Origin: Aliivibrio finisterrensis
GTDB taxonomy: Bacteria > Pseudomonadota > Gammaproteobacteria > Enterobacterales > Vibrionaceae
Direction of reading: 5' to 3'
Assembly: GCF_008933155.1 (NCBI RefSeq)
Contig: NZ_WBVP01000001.1
Span: 186,001-250,000 of the forward strand
Length of the DNA stretch: 64,000 nt
Shown one piece after another: positions 39,576 to 48,629 of the stretch. Each line of letters starts with the position of its first letter. The stretch's first letter is position 1. A program made the translations under genes and the position numbers. The notes beneath the pieces are model-generated. The model saw only the letters and a list, made by a program, of their open reading frames with translations, was not told the DNA's origin and did not search any database.

Positions 39576-42500
39576 ATGGAACATTCAAAGTTTAGAAAAA
39601 AACATAATTATAAATTTGCCCTCTCTACACTCACCCTTTCTTGTTTAATGGCATTCAATGCTCAAGCGGCTGTAGATTGCTTACCGCTTGATTCCTGGGA
39701 TGCTGGCAAAGTTTATAATGGCGGAAATGAAGTAAAAAAAGGGGCTAATGCTTATAAAGCCAAATATTGGACCCAAAATAACGATCCTGCGACCGCTGGA
39801 GAATGGGGTGCATGGCAAGACTTAGGTGTTTGTTTTGGTGAAGCAGATAATGTTGCACCAACCGTTGATTTAACCTCCCCTAGCGCAACGGATAAAATAA
39901 CAACAGGTGATGTTGTTACATTAACGGCATCAGCATCGGACAGCGATGGCTCCGTTTCTCGCGTCGATTTTTCTGTTGATGGTTCAGTGATAGCATCATC
40001 AACGACCTCCCCTTTTAACGCGAATTGGACTGCCATTGAAGGCACTCATACCTTTAGTACTCAATCTTACGACGATAAAGGCGCGGTAAGTACGATTAGC
40101 TCAGTATCGGTAAACGTAACCAATAGCCCTGTTGATAATACCTCACCCACTGCAACATTAAGTTTGTCAACAAGCAATGTTGAGCTTGGTACAGTAGTCA
40201 CGCTAACCGCTGATGCTAGCGATTCAGATGGAACAATCGATAAAGTCGACTTCTATGTCAATAACACTCTTGTGGGAACTGCAGCGACAGCACCTTATAC
40301 CTTACAATATAAAACAACTTCCGTAGGCTCCCTCTCCGTTTATGCAACGGCAACGGATAACTTAGGCGCTTCAACTAATTCAGCCGCATCGACATTGACA
40401 GTCACTAGCTCACTTCCTGTTGCTGATAACTGTCGCCCTGATGGCTTATATCAAACGGAAGGCGTTAATGTTCCTTACTGTACAACTTATGATAAAGAAG
40501 GTCGTGAGTTAATGGGAGCAGATCACCCACGTCGTGTGATTGGTTACTTTACAAGCTGGCGTGATGGTGGCGACGAACAGAATAGTTACTTAGTAAAAGA
40601 CATACCTTGGGAACAATTAACACACATTAACTATGCGTTTGTGAGTATTGGTTCTGATGGCAAAGTCAATGTGGGTGATGTTACGGATCCAAATAATGCT
40701 GCGACAGGTAAAGAATGGGCTGGTGTTGAAATTGATCCTGCACTTGGTTTTAAAGGTCACTTCGGTGCACTCGCTACTGCTAAAGAAAAACATGGCGTTA
40801 AAACCTTAATCTCTATTGGTGGTTGGGCTGAAACGGGCGGTCACTTTGGTGTTGATGGTAATCGAGTAGCTGATGGTGGCTTCTATTCCATGACAACCAA
40901 TGCCGATGGTAGCATCAACTATGCAGGTATTGAGAAATTTGCATCATCTGCTGTTGAAATGATGCTTAAATACAAATTTGATGGCTTAGATATCGATTAC
41001 GAATACCCAACCTCTATGGCGGGGGCCGGCAATCCAGATGATAAGGCTTTCATGGAGCCTCGTCGTCAATATTTATGGGCATCATACCAAGTATTAATGA
41101 AAACACTCCGTGAAAAACTAGATGCTGCCTCAGCTCAAGATGGGCAACATTATATGCTGACCATTGCAGCACCATCATCTGGTTATTTATTGCGTGGTAT
41201 GGAGACCTTTGATGTAACTCAGTACCTAGATTACGTTAATATTATGTCTTACGATTTACACGGCGCATGGAATGATCATGTGGGTCATAACGCGGCATTA
41301 TTTGATACAGGTAAGGATTCAGAATTAGCTCAGTGGAACGTTTATGATACTGCAGCTTATGGTGGCATTGGTTACCTAAATACAGATTGGGCTTATCACT
41401 ACTTCCGCGGTTCAATGCCCGCAGGTCGAATCAATATCGGTGTTCCTTACTATACTCGTGGTTGGCAGGGTGTCACAGGTGGTGAGAATGGCTTATGGGG
41501 CCGTGCTCCATTACCAGATCAAGCTAAATGTGATGCAGGAACTGGCGAAGGTGAGAAAAATAACTGTGGTTACGGTGCGTTAGGTATCGATAACATGTGG
41601 CACGATAAGAACTCATACGGCCAAGAAATGGGCGCAGGTTCTAACCCTATGTGGCATGCGAAAAACCTTCAAGAAGGTATCTTTGGGTCTTATGCTAACA
41701 TCTATGGTTTAGATCCTGTAAATGACCCTGCTGATCAATTAGTCGGTACTTATACTCGTCACTATGACAGCGTTGCTGTAGCGCCATGGTTATGGAATGC
41801 AGAGAAAAAAGTCTTCTTGTCGACTGAAGATAAAGACTCTATCAACGTCAAAGCGGACTACGTTATTGACCAAGAAATTGGTGGCATCATGTTCTGGGAA
41901 CTAGCAGGGGATTACAACTGTTATCTACTGGATGCCAATGGTAATCGTACGTCTGTCGACTCAACTGAAGCAGCTTGTCAAACGGGTAATGGTGAATACC
42001 ACATGGGTAACACCATGACAAAAGCGATTTATGAGAAATTTAAATCAGCAACACCATATGGCAATACGGTAGCGACAGGCGCAATTCCGACTGAAACCGT
42101 AGATATTGCAGTAAGTGTGGGTGGATTTAAAGTGGGTGACCAAAACTACCCTATTAATCCAAAAATCAACTTTACCAATAACACTGGCCAAGATATTCCA
42201 GGAGGCACTGAGTTCCAATTTGATATCCCAGTATCGGCACCTGATAATGCAAAAGATCAATCAGGCGGTGGTTTACAAGTAATCGCCTCTGGTCATACTC
42301 GTGGAAATAATATCGGTGGTTTCGATGGAACAATGCACCGTGTTGCTTTCACTCTTCCAGTTTGGAAAGCATTACCTGCTGGCGGGGTATATGAGTTAGA
42401 TATGGTTTATTACCTACCAATTTCTGGCCCTGCAAACTATACGGTTAACATCAATAATGTGGATTATGCCTTTAAGTTTGAACAACCAGACCTACCACTA

Positions 42501-42740
42501 GCAGATTTAAACTCTGGCGGTAACAATGGTGGAGATAATGGCGGTACACCAGATACTGGTTGTGATGCAACAGGCCTAGTTACTTACCCAGATCTTCCAC
42601 AAAAAGATTGGGCAGGTAACCCTAGTCACGCAAATACAGGTGATAAAGTGGTTCACAGTAATGGTGTTTACCAAGCCAATTGGTGGACAGCGTCTACACC
42701 TGGCAGTGACGGCAGTTGGACTAAAGTCTGTAATTTATAA
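39576..42740 (+). CDS. Secreted multidomain GH18 chitinase
   Basis: A 1054-residue secreted chitinase. Order: signal peptide (1-32), CBM5/12 chitin-binding domain (about 33-87, [19 protein letters not shown]), two Ig-like repeats (about 95-278, both with SDSDG and VDF blocks), GH18 catalytic domain (about 310-840) with [10 protein letters not shown] where Glu476 is the acid/base, a ChiC-type domain (about 850-985), a Gly/Asn linker, and a second CBM5/12 (about 998-1054). It hydrolyses chitin outside the cell. Ribosome site AAGGA is 6 bases upstream; own promoter probable, since 187 bases separate it from the motor-like operon. Export presumably by Sec and type II secretion. Confidence 0.95.
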   Translation: MEHSKFRKKHNYKFALSTLTLSCLMAFNAQAAVDCLPLDSWDAGKVYNGGNEVKKGANAYKAKYWTQNNDPATAGEWGAWQDLGVCFGEADNVAPTVDLTSPSATDKITTGDVVTLTASASDSDGSVSRVDFSVDGSVIASSTTSPFNANWTAIEGTHTFSTQSYDDKGAVSTISSVSVNVTNSPVDNTSPTATLSLSTSNVELGTVVTLTADASDSDGTIDKVDFYVNNTLVGTAATAPYTLQYKTTSVGSLSVYATATDNLGASTNSAASTLTVTSSLPVADNCRPDGLYQTEGVNVPYCTTYDKEGRELMGADHPRRVIGYFTSWRDGGDEQNSYLVKDIPWEQLTHINYAFVSIGSDGKVNVGDVTDPNNAATGKEWAGVEIDPALGFKGHFGALATAKEKHGVKTLISIGGWAETGGHFGVDGNRVADGGFYSMTTNADGSINYAGIEKFASSAVEMMLKYKFDGLDIDYEYPTSMAGAGNPDDKAFMEPRRQYLWASYQVLMKTLREKLDAASAQDGQHYMLTIAAPSSGYLLRGMETFDVTQYLDYVNIMSYDLHGAWNDHVGHNAALFDTGKDSELAQWNVYDTAAYGGIGYLNTDWAYHYFRGSMPAGRINIGVPYYTRGWQGVTGGENGLWGRAPLPDQAKCDAGTGEGEKNNCGYGALGIDNMWHDKNSYGQEMGAGSNPMWHAKNLQEGIFGSYANIYGLDPVNDPADQLVGTYTRHYDSVAVAPWLWNAEKKVFLSTEDKDSINVKADYVIDQEIGGIMFWELAGDYNCYLLDANGNRTSVDSTEAACQTGNGEYHMGNTMTKAIYEKFKSATPYGNTVATGAIPTETVDIAVSVGGFKVGDQNYPINPKINFTNNTGQDIPGGTEFQFDIPVSAPDNAKDQSGGGLQVIASGHTRGNNIGGFDGTMHRVAFTLPVWKALPAGGVYELDMVYYLPISGPANYTVNINNVDYAFKFEQPDLPLADLNSGGNNGGDNGGTPDTGCDATGLVTYPDLPQKDWAGNPSHANTGDKVVHSNGVYQANWWTASTPGSDGSWTKVCNL

Positions 42741-42790
42741 TCAATTTTTTATAAAATCAGACCAATGTAATTAATTAGAACCAAAAAACT

Positions 42791-42823
42791 AAAAGAGCAG
42801 CCATTTATATGACTGCTCTTTTT
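42791..42823 (+). terminator. Terminator after the chitinase gene
   Basis: AAAAGAGCAG / CTGCTCTTTT stem with an AT-rich loop and T6. The following ~270 bases up to the next gene contain no recognisable feature besides AT-rich promoter-like sequence. Confidence 0.88.
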
Positions 42824-43093
42824 TATTACTTAACTAATTACACCAATCACTGTAAGTAAATGTTCAGTATTAGCAAAGAAAGCGAATTAGATAAACCAAT
42901 AGAGAGCCCTTAATAATGGTCAGCTATATAAAATAGGAGGTAGAAATCCTCATCTACACTACACTTAGAAAAAGATCTTGAAAATACATTAAATTAATAA
43001 TGTATAAAAAGAATACCAGATGGATTGAATTTTAGAGGAAAAAAAACTAAATTGATTTAACTCGTTTTACTGTCGCTTTATATGAGGCTAATA

Positions 43094-43522
43094 ATGAAAC
43101 CATTTACTATCTTGGCTTGCTCTAGCATTTTATTACTCACTGTTGGGTGTGCTCAGCAAACACAACAAGAACCAGAGATCTCTTCTGACAATATGAATCC
43201 ACTGTGCAATGTCGATAATGGCATGGCAGGAGGATGGAATACCTCTATTGTGACTCCAGAGGCTGAAAAAGCCACTAATTATGTCATTGGTATGATGAAT
43301 ACCTCGGCAAAACTTGAAAAGATTTTAGCGGTAAAAACACAAGTAGTTGCTGGAACAAATTACGTCATTGATTTTAAATTAGATAATGGTCAAGTTTGGA
43401 ACACTCGGGTGTTCAGAGATTTAAATGGTAAATTCACAATAACTCAACCTGCTCAACCTGCTCAACCTGCTCAACCTGCTCAACCTGCTCAACAAGGCAG
43501 CATGAATCAAGATTGCCAATAA
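43094..43522 (+). CDS. Cystatin-like lipoprotein with Pro-Ala-Gln repeat tail
   Basis: A 142-residue lipoprotein: signal peptide with lipobox TVGC, then a cystatin-fold domain (about 40-115). It includes QVVAGTNYVIDFKL, matching the QxVxG protease-binding loop of cystatins, and a Trp-containing hairpin (GQVWNTRVF). It may inhibit cysteine proteases or be a structural relative. The C-terminus is a five-fold PAQ repeat encoded by 9-bp DNA repeats (43445-43489). I start at ATG 43094, six bases after GAGG; ATG 43082 lies in frame but without a ribosome site. A small lipoprotein gene follows after 22 bases. Confidence 0.72.
   Translation: MKPFTILACSSILLLTVGCAQQTQQEPEISSDNMNPLCNVDNGMAGGWNTSIVTPEAEKATNYVIGMMNTSAKLEKILAVKTQVVAGTNYVIDFKLDNGQVWNTRVFRDLNGKFTITQPAQPAQPAQPAQPAQQGSMNQDCQ
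43445..43489 (+). repeat. Five tandem 9-bp repeats in the cystatin-like gene
   Basis: CAACCTGCT is repeated five times without change, encoding (Gln-Pro-Ala)5. Perfect identity including third positions points to recent slippage; copy number is likely to vary between strains without frameshifting. Confidence 0.95.
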
Positions 43523-43544
43523 TGATTAAAATAGAGGTTTATTT

Positions 43545-43781
43545 ATGTTAAACAAAATAGCAATTACCTTTAGTTTACTTATTTCTCTTGCTGCTTGTAA
43601 TTCTTCAGAAAAAGATCCATCAACCAAAGCCGATATGGCAAAACCTATGGAAAAAGCAAACCCTGCAGCAGTTTACTGCATTGAACAACAAGGTTCTTAC
43701 AATCTAGAAAATAGTGATTGCATACTAAAAACCGGTGAGGTTGTTAATGCATGGAACTTTTATAGAAGTAGCCAGAAATAG
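43545..43781 (+). CDS. Small DUF333-family lipoprotein
   Basis: A 78-residue protein: signal peptide with lipobox LAAC and a DUF333 core NPAAVYCIEQQGSYNLENSDCILKTGEVVNAWNFY with its conserved two Cys. The family is widespread in enteric and vibrio envelopes, often annotated as hemolysin-like without proof. AGAGG precedes the start. Probably co-transcribed with the cystatin-like gene. Confidence 0.75.
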   Translation: MLNKIAITFSLLISLAACNSSEKDPSTKADMAKPMEKANPAAVYCIEQQGSYNLENSDCILKTGEVVNAWNFYRSSQK

Positions 43782-43787
43782 ATTTAA

Positions 43788-43827
43788 GCCAACAGTTAAC
43801 GTTCCGCTTAAAACGCTTATTATACGT
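43788..43827 (-). other. attC-like relic
   Basis: On the minus strand AAGCGTTTTAAGCGG followed by AACGTTAAC and GTTGGC. It resembles a shortened integron recombination site after the last recognisable cassette gene. Weak on its own; supported by position. Confidence 0.4.
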
Positions 43828-43833
43828 TTACAA

Positions 43834-44811
43834 TCACATCACTTGGTTTAGGTACGTGGCAATTTGATTCCCGATATTTTTTTGAAACTCAGCACGATTA
43901 AAACCATCAGGATCTTGTGCCATTACACCTAACTCACCTTTTAATAAATCAGGATATACGCTTAAAAATGAGTAATGACCAGCGTTAGGTATTACTTTAT
44001 AAGTTAATAAACCTGTATTTTGAAGGCCACTTTTTATCACTTGAGAGTTGTATTTCTCAGACAACTCCTCGTCTTTCTCAGAAACTAATAATAGCGTAGG
44101 AATATTAACATTCTCAAATGAGTTCTTTGACAAAAATAGAGCCCCTACAGGAGCCATCAATATTTGAGCACTAACTCGATTATCTTTCGAGTTTACAATT
44201 ACGGTTTGGGTTAATAGATTCGCAAGCACCGGAGCACAATAAGGATCTGATAGCTCAGGGTCATTTTTACATAAATCAATTAATTCCTTAGTGCTAGCTA
44301 TTCCTCCTGACACAACAAGCGCACTGTAACCACCGATAGAGTGCCCTAATACTGCAATTCTCTGAATATCAATATGAGAACTTAAACTAGGTATTGATAG
44401 TACTTTGTCTATAGAAGCAGTGATATGCTTTGGTCTATTTACATAGTTCTCTACCTTACCCTCTGATGAATTGTCTAAATAATTATTTTGAGGGTGCTAA
44501 GGCATAACAACAATGAAGCCATTCTTAACCAATGAAAGTGCTATGTCCTTATAAGACAAACTACTGCTTCCAGATCCATGCGAGATAATAGCTAATGGAA
44601 ACTGACCACTTTTGATTATACCTGCTATTGCAACATTTAATTTAAACGGCCCAAAAGCTACTGCCTTTGGCTCTGAAGATGTCGGATATAATACAGCCAT
44701 AGATAAACCCTCTTTTGAGACATTATCTATTTTTCTAAATCCAACATCATTCGCATTAGCAGACTGAGATAAAAGCATCATTAACGCGATAGCTATTTTT
44801 AAATTTTTCAA
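43834..44811 (-). pseudogene. Alpha/beta hydrolase (esterase-like), interrupted by an amber codon
   Basis: The two pieces 44497-44811 and 43834-44313 are one frame. Translating straight through a TAG at 44497-44499 restores GFIVVMP-stop-HPQNNYLD and an uninterrupted chain to the C-terminus. The protein would be about 325 residues: signal peptide (...SQSANAN), ISHGSGSSSLSY, nucleophile elbow LGHSIGGYSAL, a Cys-rich lid region, and NAGHYSF with the catalytic His. It resembles secreted chlorophyllase/PAF-acetylhydrolase-like esterases. A single substitution explains the break, so it is recent, or the stop is suppressed. It is a cassette of the integron relic. Confidence 0.85.
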
Positions 44812-44859
44812 CTAGTAACTCCTTTTGTAATAGAACATAAGCTAAAATAATCATAACCT

Positions 44860-44889
44860 CGCAGTAAGGGTTGCCAACACCACCACATA
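44860..44889 (-). other. attC-like relic (3' half)
   Basis: On the minus strand GTGGTGGTGTTGGCAACCC then TTACTGCGAGGTTATG; it aligns with the 3' half of the relic at 45459-45582 (GTGGTGGCGTTG...ACACCTTA...GGTTAAG). It lies between the DinB-like and esterase cassettes. Confidence 0.4.
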
Positions 44890-44899
44890 TAAATCATTG

Positions 44900-45442
44900 C
44901 TATGCACGCGCTCCCTCTGGCACGATCATAGGTAGGTCTGTACAGCCAAAGTCTAAACCAAACTGGCTTAACAAACACGTCAACTGACCTCTGTGGTGTG
45001 TTTGATGATTGAAAACATGCTGGCAAAACTCACCAACTGTCCGTTCAATTACCTGCCCCTCAGTTGTCCTGTACCTGACAATTTGATTGCAACTATCAGC
45101 GCTAAACTGATTGGTGATATCAATGTAAATTGAGTCTATAAATTCTCGTAATTCAGAGAGTTCATTCAGATCCGAAGCGAAGATATCAGAAACTGACTTA
45201 GATACAGGTAACTTCTCTAAAACTGTAGCATCAACTGATACCAAATCATTTGCAACAAGGCGCTGTAGCATAATCAAGTCTCCGAACAAAATATGATTCC
45301 AGTGAGCCATTATTGTTGGGAAAAATGAGTCAGTGTTCTGATGCAACTGCTCATGAGTCAGCTCATTGCAAACACCAAGTAATTGCTTATTCATTCGCTG
45401 GTTATAGGACGCCAACATTCTAAAATTTGAAGATAAATCCAT
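44900..45442 (-). CDS. DinB/YfiT-family four-helix protein
   Basis: A 180-residue DinB-superfamily protein (not DNA polymerase IV). Metal-binding His are visible as MAHWNHILFGD (about residue 45-55) and HVFNHQTHHRGQLTCLL (about 138-155), the H-x3-H signature. Members are thiol-dependent S-transferases or stress proteins of varied function. It is a single-gene cassette reading away from the integrase relic, with attC-like relics on both sides. Confidence 0.8.
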   Translation of the reverse strand: MDLSSNFRMLASYNQRMNKQLLGVCNELTHEQLHQNTDSFFPTIMAHWNHILFGDLIMLQRLVANDLVSVDATVLEKLPVSKSVSDIFASDLNELSELREFIDSIYIDITNQFSADSCNQIVRYRTTEGQVIERTVGEFCQHVFNHQTHHRGQLTCLLSQFGLDFGCTDLPMIVPEGARA

Positions 45443-45458
45443 TTAGGCTCCAAAGAAC

Positions 45459-45582
45459 TTAACCAAATTAAGGTGTGAACAACGCCACCACCTGACCTAT
45501 ACTATTAGGCCGTATTCACTTAAGCAAATAAAATCCAAAATGCGAAGCGTTAAGAATCAGTCTTAAATACTTTTTATGCGCT
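45459..45582 (-). other. attC-like site
   Basis: On the minus strand TTTAAGACTGATTCTTAACG, GCTTCGCATTTTGG, then CAGGTGGTGGCGTTG, CACACCTTAATTTGG. This is the characteristic Vibrio attC sequence (two complementary half-sites around a variable centre) in degraded form; close match in layout to 48123-48240. Confidence 0.65.
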
Positions 45583-45659
45583 TATTCCGCAGTGTAAACT
45601 ACCTATTACAGCGGGTAATTTTGTTACTTTAAGCTCTGTGAGTACCACTGTAACGTAAC

Positions 45660-45918
45660 TCAAAATAGAAAATGTACTAGTGCAAGGTCTAATAAATTAC
45701 TGCCACTAGTTTGATTGATGCCATATAAACCAAACAGCAAAAAGAAACTAGCTATTATCGATAGTACTGTATCATTCGTTTTAATTTTGTACTCATCGGC
45801 AGCTATATCCTTGCTTATTGATACAAAATTTGAAAGGCCTTCGAGCCTAACTATAATTTTCCCGTTTTTAAGTTTGGCGTTAAAAATTACTCTGTAACAA
45901 GACGACTAAATTATCCAT
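45660..45918 (-). pseudogene. Small membrane protein cassette, probable frameshift in a T tract
   Basis: On the minus strand an ATG at 45918 (GGAA upstream) opens MDNLVVLLQSNF and stops. The neighbouring frame continues NAKLKNGKIIVRLEGLSNF and then a hydrophobic stretch (VLSIIASFFLLFGLYGI) to TGA at 45660. Removing one T from the run of five at the junction joins both into an 84-85 residue protein with one TM. Family not recognised. A plus-strand frame over the same bases (45715-45897) lacks support. It lies between two attC-like relics. Confidence 0.45.
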
Positions 45919-45984
45919 AATGATTGTTTCCATTTCTGTTTGCCACATAACAGGTTTTGAGGGATGAGTAACGCAAATCACCTT

Positions 45985-46031
45985 AACTAACGCATAATGA
46001 AAATACCGAATATAGCAAATGTGTTATGCAC
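45985..46031 (-). other. attC-like relic
   Basis: On the minus strand GCATAACACATTTGC ... TTATGCGTTAG: short, partly palindromic, with TAAC and GCGTTAG ends as in attC. It follows the lipoprotein cassette. Confidence 0.45.
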
Positions 46032-46043
46032 TTATTATACATT

Positions 46044-46583
46044 CTAAATAGGTCTTGTCATGATTACGGGGTTTGGATTTAAAGTATAGCAATCATTGTA
46101 CAAATCAGCATTTAGCTTACGATATCTAGCTTGTATAATATTATTAGTATTAAAGGCTTTTTTTGCTTGTTCTATTTGGTCTGAATATATTGGGGAAATA
46201 GACACATTATTCCATTCATAATTAACATCGGTCACATATACATCTGCTCCACCATAAGGTAAACGAAAAACCAATGTTTTATTGCAAGGCGTAAATGTGC
46301 CTAATGGAGTTCCGCTAGCATCTTGAGCTTTAGTTGAAGTAATTCCAATATAACTTCCTGCTTTCGCTGTTCCAACTATATAAAGCTTATCCTTTGTATA
46401 TTCATATGATAAAGATGAAAACCAATCTTCTTTAAATGTTTCATTTTCAAAATCAATGTTACCAACAGATAGCTTAATGTTATAAATGCTCGTGACATTA
46501 CCAATAATAAAATTCACGTCTGGTAACTCTATTGCATTTTTTGATTCAGGTTCAAGATCGATTGTTGCACAACTAGTTAGCAT
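46044..46583 (-). CDS. Hypothetical lipoprotein cassette, N-terminus uncertain
   Basis: A 179-residue frame from ATG 46583, which would begin MLTSCA, only the end of a lipoprotein signal. Upstream codons continue a hydrophobic signal (VIFLALVFMLTSC) but no start codon is in frame. An ATG at about 46619-46617 lies in another frame and joins it if the T7 tract at about 46601-46607 were T8, giving MFPQLFFLALVFMLTSCA. The mature part has no recognised domain; it is beta-rich with two late Cys. It may be a frameshifted pseudogene or a slippage-controlled gene. Cassette orientation and flanks fit the integron relic. Confidence 0.55.
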   Translation of the reverse strand: MLTSCATIDLEPESKNAIELPDVNFIIGNVTSIYNIKLSVGNIDFENETFKEDWFSSLSYEYTKDKLYIVGTAKAGSYIGITSTKAQDASGTPLGTFTPCNKTLVFRLPYGGADVYVTDVNYEWNNVSISPIYSDQIEQAKKAFNTNNIIQARYRKLNADLYNDCYTLNPNPVIMTRPI

Positions 46584-46677
46584 AAAAACTAAAGCTAAAA
46601 AAATAACTGGGGAAACATATAAATCACTTAAACCGTTACTAACAATATCTAATTATTTTACAACATAGGTATTTTTT

Positions 46678-46785
46678 AGCCGATAAAAAAACGTGAACTT
46701 GTTCGAATATACAAGCCAATCTTATTAGGCAAACAAGCTAAAAATGCCTAGCATTGATAATCCGACTTAAACGCTCTGTTATAAC
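46678..46785 (-). other. attC-like site
   Basis: On the minus strand TAACAGAGCGTTTAAGTCGG, ATTATCAATGCTAGGC, ATTTTTAGC: the same block order as the better site at 48630-48758 (TAACAAA..., GACTGTCAATGCTTGGCG, TTTTTAGC). It follows the PhzF-like cassette. Confidence 0.65.
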
Positions 46786-46796
46786 GATAATTTCCA

Positions 46797-47582
46797 CTAA
46801 ACGTAAACTTTGCCTTTCAGATATAGAACAGCTTTACCACAGATAACTACCGCTTCCTCTGAAACACTGCACTTCAAAACTCCACCTCTTTTTGAAGCTT
46901 GGTACGCGACTAAATCTGACTTACCTAGACTGTCAGCCCAATAAGGTGCTAGTCCAGAGTGGATAGAGCCAGTAACTGGATCTTCGTCACCACCATTCGC
47001 AGGCCAAAAATAACGAGAGATAAAGTCATAACGTTCAGATGTTGAAGTCACAACCACATCCAAAGGCGCAAGTTGCTTCAATTCGTCTGAAACATAAGTA
47101 ACCTCAAGGACATCTTGTTCACTGCCAAAGACTGCAAAGTAAGCTTGCCGATTTTTGAGAACTTGAATAGGTTCTTTAGATAAGCCATTTAATAACTGTA
47201 ATGGAGCAGTTAAAACAACCTCAGGTTTTTGGTTTGGAAAAATCATTTCGATTTCATTCTCTGCATTGAGAATAATGTTTAAGCTACCAACCTTTCGTGT
47301 GATGAATTCAACTTGGCTTTGTACACCAAACTCAGTAAACAAGACAAAAGCAGATGCCAAAGTAGCATGACCGCAAAAATCGATTTCAGTCAGAGGGGAG
47401 AACCAGCGGATCTCGTATTGATTCACGCCTATCCTTTTTATGTAGGCTGTTTCTGATAGATTATTTTCTGCGGCTATATTTTGCATTAGATCGTCAGACA
47501 GCCAATCTTCAACAGGAACTACAGCTGCTGAGTTACCTTTAAACTGCTGATCTGTAAAAGCATCAACTATGAATATGTCCAT
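46797..47582 (-). CDS. PhzF-family isomerase-like protein
   Basis: A 261-residue member of the PhzF/diaminopimelate-epimerase fold family. Motifs: MDIFIVDAFTDQQFKGNSAAVVP at the start, AENNLSETAYI with the Glu corresponding to the PhzF catalytic acid, IDFCGHATLASAFVL, and GGDEDPVTGSIHSGLAPYW. Substrate unknown; most relatives are not phenazine enzymes. I use ATG 47582; a TTG two codons earlier (47588) is better spaced from GGAG and is equally possible, and the frame is open further upstream. Single-gene cassette in the integron relic. Confidence 0.85.
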   Translation of the reverse strand: MDIFIVDAFTDQQFKGNSAAVVPVEDWLSDDLMQNIAAENNLSETAYIKRIGVNQYEIRWFSPLTEIDFCGHATLASAFVLFTEFGVQSQVEFITRKVGSLNIILNAENEIEMIFPNQKPEVVLTAPLQLLNGLSKEPIQVLKNRQAYFAVFGSEQDVLEVTYVSDELKQLAPLDVVVTSTSERYDFISRYFWPANGGDEDPVTGSIHSGLAPYWADSLGKSDLVAYQASKRGGVLKCSVSEEAVVICGKAVLYLKGKVYV

Positions 47583-47603
47583 TTTCAATGTATAAACTCC
47601 ATT

Positions 47604-47631
47604 TTCGTTATAACGCTTCGTTGTTATGTGC
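47604..47631 (-). other. Truncated attC-like relic
   Basis: On the minus strand CATAACAACG directly joined to AAGCGTTATAACG: the two outer core sites of an attC with the centre deleted, positioned right after the YdcZ-like cassette stop. Confidence 0.55.
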
Positions 47632-48087
47632 TTATTTCTTGGCAACCAAAAACATACCTATGATTAAAAATAATGCACCTAAAACACGATTAAATGTAAT
47701 TTCAATTTTAGGATACCCAAGCCAACCGTTTTGATCTAGAGCTAATGAAGCTATTACTTGGCCACATACTATTGAAATAGCTAAAACTAATGCTCCAAGT
47801 TTAGGTGCTAAAAATATAGACATGGCAATATTAAAGGCACCAAACAATCCACCTAGCCAAGCCCACCAAGGTAATATTGCTAATGAATTAGGCTTAAACC
47901 ATGAGTCACCTTGAATTAACGCTAAAGCGCCGAGAATAATGGTACCAATAAGAAATGAAATAAATGCAGCTTGAATTGGATTGCTTAAGGCTAACCTAAG
48001 TTGTGAGTTAACTCCTGCCTGAGATGCTAAAGAAAAACCAATTAACACACTGATTGGTAATAAAAAATATATCCCTAAATTACTCAA
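47632..48087 (-). CDS. DMT-superfamily membrane protein (YdcZ/DUF606 family)
   Basis: A 151-residue inner membrane protein with five hydrophobic segments, including FLLPISVLIGFSLASQAGVNSQLRLAL, PIQAAFISFLIGTIIL, LGGLFGAFNIAMSIFLAPKLGALVLAISIVCGQVIASLALD, and a final GALFLIIGMFLVAKK. This is the YdcZ family (half-size DMT transporters that dimerise). Substrate unknown. Cassette in the integron relic, between two attC-like sites. Confidence 0.82.
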   Translation of the reverse strand: MSNLGIYFLLPISVLIGFSLASQAGVNSQLRLALSNPIQAAFISFLIGTIILGALALIQGDSWFKPNSLAILPWWAWLGGLFGAFNIAMSIFLAPKLGALVLAISIVCGQVIASLALDQNGWLGYPKIEITFNRVLGALFLIIGMFLVAKK

Positions 48088-48122
48088 TTGAATTCAACTC
48101 CATGTTTGTAAATTATGCTTGG

Positions 48123-48240
48123 AACATTAAGGTATGAGCAACGATACCACCTTACTAAACCACTACACCGTAACAACAAACCTAAAGTTTAGTTTAAAAC
48201 GCCAAGTGTTGCGAATCGGTCTTGAAACGTTTGTAAAACG
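48123..48240 (-). other. attC-like site
   Basis: On the minus strand TTTACAAACGTTTCAAGACC, GATTCGCAACACTTGGCG, TTTTAAAC ... GGTGGTATCGTTGCTCATACC, TTAATGTTCC. Closely follows the known Vibrio attC layout: 5' TAACAAACGTTTAAGA-like half, GATTCGCAAC..TTGGC, and 3' GGTGG..CGTTGCTC..ACCTTAAT. Confidence 0.75.
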
Positions 48241-48333
48241 AACTCTTACTACAAACAACGGTCATTAAGAAGAAATTGGCGTAACTCGCGCTCCTCTCTC
48301 ATAACGTAAGAATATACACAACATCGTCATTAG

Positions 48334-48561
48334 TTACCTTGTAGAAGATACGACACGATTATCTGAAATAGCTTTTTCACCACTGGCGATGCCTTCAAGG
48401 ATGGCAATGCGTTTTTGCATAAATTCATAATCATCGACATCCAACAAATACGCAGATGGTTAACCATGCTCTGTAATTAATACCGGCTCTTTTGAGGCGT
48501 GTAGATCAGAAAGGATTTTAGTAGCTTGACGCTTCAATGTAGTGACTAATTCAACTTTCAT
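48334..48561 (-). pseudogene. YefM/Phd-type antitoxin, nonsense-disrupted, toxin missing
   Basis: From ATG 48561 the frame reads MKVELVTTLKRQATKILSD, LHASKEPVLITEHG, then TAA (48460-48462), then PSAYLLDVDDYEFMQKR, IAILEGIASGEKAISD to a stop at 48334. The family normally has ITEHGQPSAYLVDVDDYE, so a CAA codon became TAA. This is a type II antitoxin of the kind common in Vibrio integron cassettes. No RelE/ParE frame follows; only about 20 codons open downstream. Toxin loss would remove the need for an intact antitoxin (inference). Confidence 0.85.
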
Positions 48562-48629
48562 ATTCAGTATCCATTAGCGAAAGAACAAAGTGTCACTATG
48601 AGTCACTTAATTATCCATTGAGACCGTTC

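Noticed and set aside
43445-43489. CRISPR or minisatellite array
   Set aside because: Five contiguous 9-bp in-frame codon repeats within a coding gene, with no spacers.
44900-45442. DNA polymerase IV (DinB)
   Set aside because: The protein is a 180-residue four-helix DinB/YfiT-superfamily member; it shares only the name with the polymerase.
45715-45897. 60-codon plus-strand frame inside the integron relic
   Set aside because: Opposite to all cassettes; the minus strand over the same bases gives a more protein-like, longer sequence.
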